Source: Ch67 sp964491665
GTDB lineage: Bacteria; Pseudomonadota; Gammaproteobacteria; Pseudomonadales; Ketobacteraceae
Reading direction: 5' to 3'
Length of the DNA stretch: 25,408 nt
Assembly: GCA_964491665.1 (NCBI GenBank)
Contig: CAZBII010000050.1
Location: 1-25,408 of the forward strand
Made by a program: the position numbers and the translations under genes. The notes under the pieces were generated by a model that saw only the letters and a program-made list of their open reading frames with translations, ran no database searches and was not told the DNA's origin. Of this stretch, positions 21,513 to 25,408 are shown piece after piece; the first letter of the stretch is position 1; every line of letters starts with the position of its first letter.

Positions 21513-22853
21513 TTATGGAGTTGTCACACCCAGCGCTGCGAACACCTCCGGCGCCGGATATCCGTCGGCAATCATGCCGTTAGCCTGCTGGAACGCACGC
21601 ACGGATTTTTTTGTGCCGGAGCCCAGCACGCCATCGGCCGCACCTGCCGCAAATCCCGCCGCATTCAGCGCCGTCTGCAGTCGCTTCACCTGCTCCACCG
21701 TCAGTCGCGGCATTGCCGGTGGCGCACGATGCAGTTCGCCGTCACCGCGAATGCGGTCCGCCAGATGGCCCACGGCAATGCCATAGAATTCCGAGCGGTT
21801 CCATTTCAGGATCACATCGAAATTTTCATACGCCAGAAACGCCGGACCCGTGTGGCCCGCCGGCACCAGAATCGCCGCCTGCAGATCCTGCGCCGGCAGC
21901 GGCTTGCCATCCGGCAGCGTCACGCCCAGCGCGCGCCATTCCTGCAGGGATTTGCGCGTGTGCAGGGTGGCCTGCGCATAATCGAAACCGGCGGGCAGCA
22001 CCACTTCGCGCCCCCAGCGCCGGTCTGGTTGCCAGCCAATCTGGTTCAGGTAGTTGGCTGCCGACGTTAACGCGTCAGGAATGCTGCGCCACAGATCCGG
22101 CTTGCCGCTGCCATCGGCGTCCACCGCATAACGGCGATAGTTGCTGGGCATGAATTGCATGTTGCCCACCGCGCCAGCCCACGAGCCGATGAATTGCGCG
22201 GGTGTCACGACATCGTTGTCCACCAGCTGCAGCGCGGCCAGCAGTTCCTGCGTGAAGAATTCGCTGCGGCGCTGATCGCAGGCCAGCGTCGCCAGTGAAT
22301 CCAGCACCGGCATCTTGCCAAGGAAGCCGCCGTAATTGGTTTCCAGACCCCAGAACGCCAGCAGGTAATGCGGCGGCACGCCGTATTGCTGTTCCAGTTT
22401 CGTAAGCAGCGCGCGGTGCTGTGCCAACAGTTTACGGCCCTGCGCAATGCGCTGTTCCGTCACGCGCAGTGTCAGATAATTGCGGAAAGTTTCACTGAAT
22501 TCCGGCTGCTTGCGATCCAGCTCGATCACGCGCGGCACGTACTGCACCTGCGCCAGCACCGTGTTCACGGTTTGCTGCGAAATCCCGCTGACCAGCGCGC
22601 GTTGCTGCAGTTGCGGAATGCAGGTGGAAAAATCCGGTTCCGGCAACGGCGGCGGCGTGGCGGGCACCGTGTCTGGCGCGGCAGGAGACGTGCTCGCAGC
22701 CGGAGCAGGCGCCGGCGCGACCGTCTCCACCGGCGGCGTTTCTGCCGGCGGCGCAGGCTCGTTGGAGGAACAGGCCGCCAGCACCAGCAGCAGGCTGGCG
22801 GACAGCGCTATCAATGGGGGAAAAACAAAACGGGAAGCAGCGGCGGAACGCAA
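21513..22853 (-). CDS. mltB: Lytic murein transglycosylase, MltB family, with peptidoglycan-binding domain
   Basis: The 446-residue precursor has a lipoprotein signal with lipobox LAAC (C28), then a Pro/Ala-rich linker (about 30-75). The MltB catalytic domain (about 76-375) includes the catalytic glutamate E171 (FWGLETNYGG) and WAGAVGNMQFMPSNYRRY. A PG_binding_1 domain (about 385-446, LQTALNAAGFAAGAADGVLG) completes it. It cleaves glycan strands with anhydro-muramic acid formation at the outer membrane. The start is TTG 22853: AAGGA (22865-22861) lies 7 bases upstream and no ATG precedes the signal. The M23 gene follows immediately, which pairs glycan and peptide cleavage in one operon. Confidence 0.93.
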   Translation of the reverse strand: MRSAAASRFVFPPLIALSASLLLVLAACSSNEPAPPAETPPVETVAPAPAPAASTSPAAPDTVPATPPPLPEPDFSTCIPQLQQRALVSGISQQTVNTVLAQVQYVPRVIELDRKQPEFSETFRNYLTLRVTEQRIAQGRKLLAQHRALLTKLEQQYGVPPHYLLAFWGLETNYGGFLGKMPVLDSLATLACDQRRSEFFTQELLAALQLVDNDVVTPAQFIGSWAGAVGNMQFMPSNYRRYAVDADGSGKPDLWRSIPDALTSAANYLNQIGWQPDRRWGREVVLPAGFDYAQATLHTRKSLQEWRALGVTLPDGKPLPAQDLQAAILVPAGHTGPAFLAYENFDVILKWNRSEFYGIAVGHLADRIRGDGELHRAPPAMPRLTVEQVKRLQTALNAAGFAAGAADGVLGSGTKKSVRAFQQANGMIADGYPAPEVFAALGVTTP

Positions 22854-22899
22854 AATCGAATCCTTCAGTGACGAAACGATTTTGCTTTTGTACCCGATT

Positions 22900-22923
22900 G
22901 TGCCAGCCAGTGAAAGCCGGCAC
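22900..22923 (-). terminator. Hairpin between ybiT and mltB, possible weak terminator
   Basis: GTGCCGGC and GCTGGCAC form an eight-base stem with one G-T pair around an eight-base loop, nine bases after the ybiT stop on the minus strand. No T run follows, so read-through into mltB is possible. Confidence 0.35.
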
Positions 22924-22931
22924 GACAGGAA

Positions 22932-24542
<1,611 letters not shown>

Positions 24543-24592
24543 GGGATGATCCTGCAAGATGATGCGATGAACGGGGGCTTTCAAGGCCGCGC

Positions 24593-24601
24593 ACTATAGC
24601 A
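24593..24601 (-). promoter_or_regulatory. Extended -10 promoter for ybiT
   Basis: On the minus strand TGCTATAGT (TGN plus TATAGT, five of six consensus bases) lies about 50 bases before the GTG of ybiT. The -35 region is poor, as expected for an extended -10 promoter. Confidence 0.5.
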
Positions 24602-24663
24602 AATGGGCCGCAGCGGAACCATCGGCGGTTACACAACGGTTCCAAACACACCTACAAAAAGCA

Positions 24664-24691
24664 CTGGCATTATCCGGTGATGTGTTACACT
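24664..24691 (+). promoter_or_regulatory. Candidate promoter for rhlE
   Basis: CTGGCA (24664-24669) and TACACT (24686-24691) are 16 bases apart, and TGT precedes TACACT, giving an extended -10. Transcription would start near 24698, leaving a leader of about 197 bases. Confidence 0.4.
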
Positions 24692-24894
24692 TCAACCTGC
24701 AGTTCGCGGTTCCACACCCGATCTGCCCTGCGTCATCGTTAGTTGTAAAGGTTGCCTTATCCACTTCGCAACCTGCCTCGATTCCCTTCTGAGCGCCACT
24801 TTCCGCATGCCGCGCAACGCTTGCCACTCCCGCGCAAGCCTTTCACTTTAAAGCAATTTCATTGCAAACAAACATCGTAAACAGAGAACACTAC

Positions 24895-25408
24895 ATGTCA
24901 TTCGATACCCTCGGTTTAGCTGAACCGTTACTGCGTGCCGTGCGTGAAAAAGGCTACGCCACGCCCTCCCCCATCCAGGCTCAGGCGATCCCCGCCATTT
25001 TGCAGGGCCACGACATCATGGCCGCCGCCCAGACCGGCACCGGCAAGACCGCCGGCTTTACCCTGCCGCTGCTGCAGCGGCTGATGGACGGCCCCGCCGT
25101 CAAACCCAACGGTGTCCGCGCACTGGTGCTGACACCGACCCGCGAACTGGCCGCCCAGGTGGCTGAAAGCGTTGAAACCTATGGCAAATTCCTCAAGCTG
25201 CGTTCCACCGTGGTATTCGGTGGCGTCAGCATCAATCCGCAGATGAAAAACCTGCGCCGCGGCGTGGACGTGCTGGTGGCCACACCGGGCCGTCTGATGG
25301 ACCTGTACCAGCAGAACGCCGTCAAATTCAACCAGATCGAAGTGCTGGTGCTGGACGAGGCCGATCGCATGCTGGACATGGGCTTCATCCACGACATCAA
25401 GAAAATCC
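24895..25408 (+). CDS. rhlE: DEAD-box RNA helicase RhlE, N-terminal part (3' end outside window)
   Basis: The frame is open from ATG 24895 to the window end, giving 171 residues with no stop. It begins MSFDTLGLAEPLLRAVREKG, followed by the Q motif (TPSPIQAQAI), Walker A AQTGTGKTAGFTLPL, PTRELAAQV, the GG motif (VFGGVSINPQ), TPGRLMDL and the DEAD box (VLVLDEADRMLDMGF). This N-terminus matches RhlE rather than DbpA, SrmB or CsdA. It unwinds RNA during ribosome assembly and RNA decay. The second RecA domain is beyond the window. Confidence 0.93.
   Translation, partial: MSFDTLGLAEPLLRAVREKGYATPSPIQAQAIPAILQGHDIMAAAQTGTGKTAGFTLPLLQRLMDGPAVKPNGVRALVLTPTRELAAQVAESVETYGKFLKLRSTVVFGGVSINPQMKNLRRGVDVLVATPGRLMDLYQQNAVKFNQIEVLVLDEADRMLDMGFIHDIKKI

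Larger units (their letters stand above)
24543..24894. other. Divergent intergenic region between ybiT and rhlE
   Basis: This 352-base stretch contains promoters in both directions and the long rhlE leader. In the leader, AGGTTGC (24749-24755) pairs with GCAACCT (24768-24774) around a 12-base loop. Nothing else gene-like was seen. Confidence 0.6.

Overview
The window looks like chromosomal DNA of a gammaproteobacterium. It carries a full-length YbiT-type ABC-F protein, an RhlE-type DEAD-box helicase, MltB, RlpA and M23 cell-wall enzymes, a 7TMR-DISM GGDEF protein and a Tsx/OmpK-like outer-membrane channel. The genus cannot be fixed from sequence alone. From about 6 kb onward the DNA is GC-rich with regular coding. 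The first ~5 kb is visibly AT-richer, with unrelated single genes, as in an accessory region.

Region 1 (1-3680) is probably the end of an integron-type cassette array or defence island. It holds the C-terminal part of an AIPR-like abortive-infection protein, an attC-like site, a cassette with an uncharacterised protein that has a hydrophobic N-terminus, and a second attC-like site. A short two-gene unit follows: a SIR2-family NADase-like protein with a degenerate nuclease-like N-terminus, and a GIY-YIG protein. Region 2 (3681-5936) is a run of small accessory genes: HD phosphohydrolase, DUF2007-like, YcxB-like, and a PD-(D/E)XK-like protein.

Region 3 (5988-10713) has an EAL phosphodiesterase, a four-helix membrane protein, a small secreted protein, an RlpA-like lipoprotein, a SnoaL-like protein and a lipoprotein ending in CXXCH.

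Region 4 (10724-16041) is the best-resolved system. It is a five-gene minus-strand operon in the order outer-membrane channel, isochorismatase-like hydrolase, NCS2-type permease, biuret hydrolase (biuH), cupin. It ends at an intrinsic terminator and is divergent from a GntR/FCD regulator. A sigma-54-like -24/-12 element precedes it, and a perfect GntR-type palindrome covers the predicted start of transcription. I read this as a nitrogen-scavenging pathway in which triuret goes to biuret and then allophanate. Channel and permease would import the substrate and the regulator would sense it. No allophanate hydrolase is in the window.

Region 5 (16072-25408) is core-like: a 7TMR-DISM diguanylate cyclase, a DUF1993 protein, an M61 peptidase with PDZ domain, an mltB-M23 peptidoglycan operon, ybiT, and the start of rhlE. 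No tRNA, rRNA, CRISPR array, transposase or integrase gene was seen.
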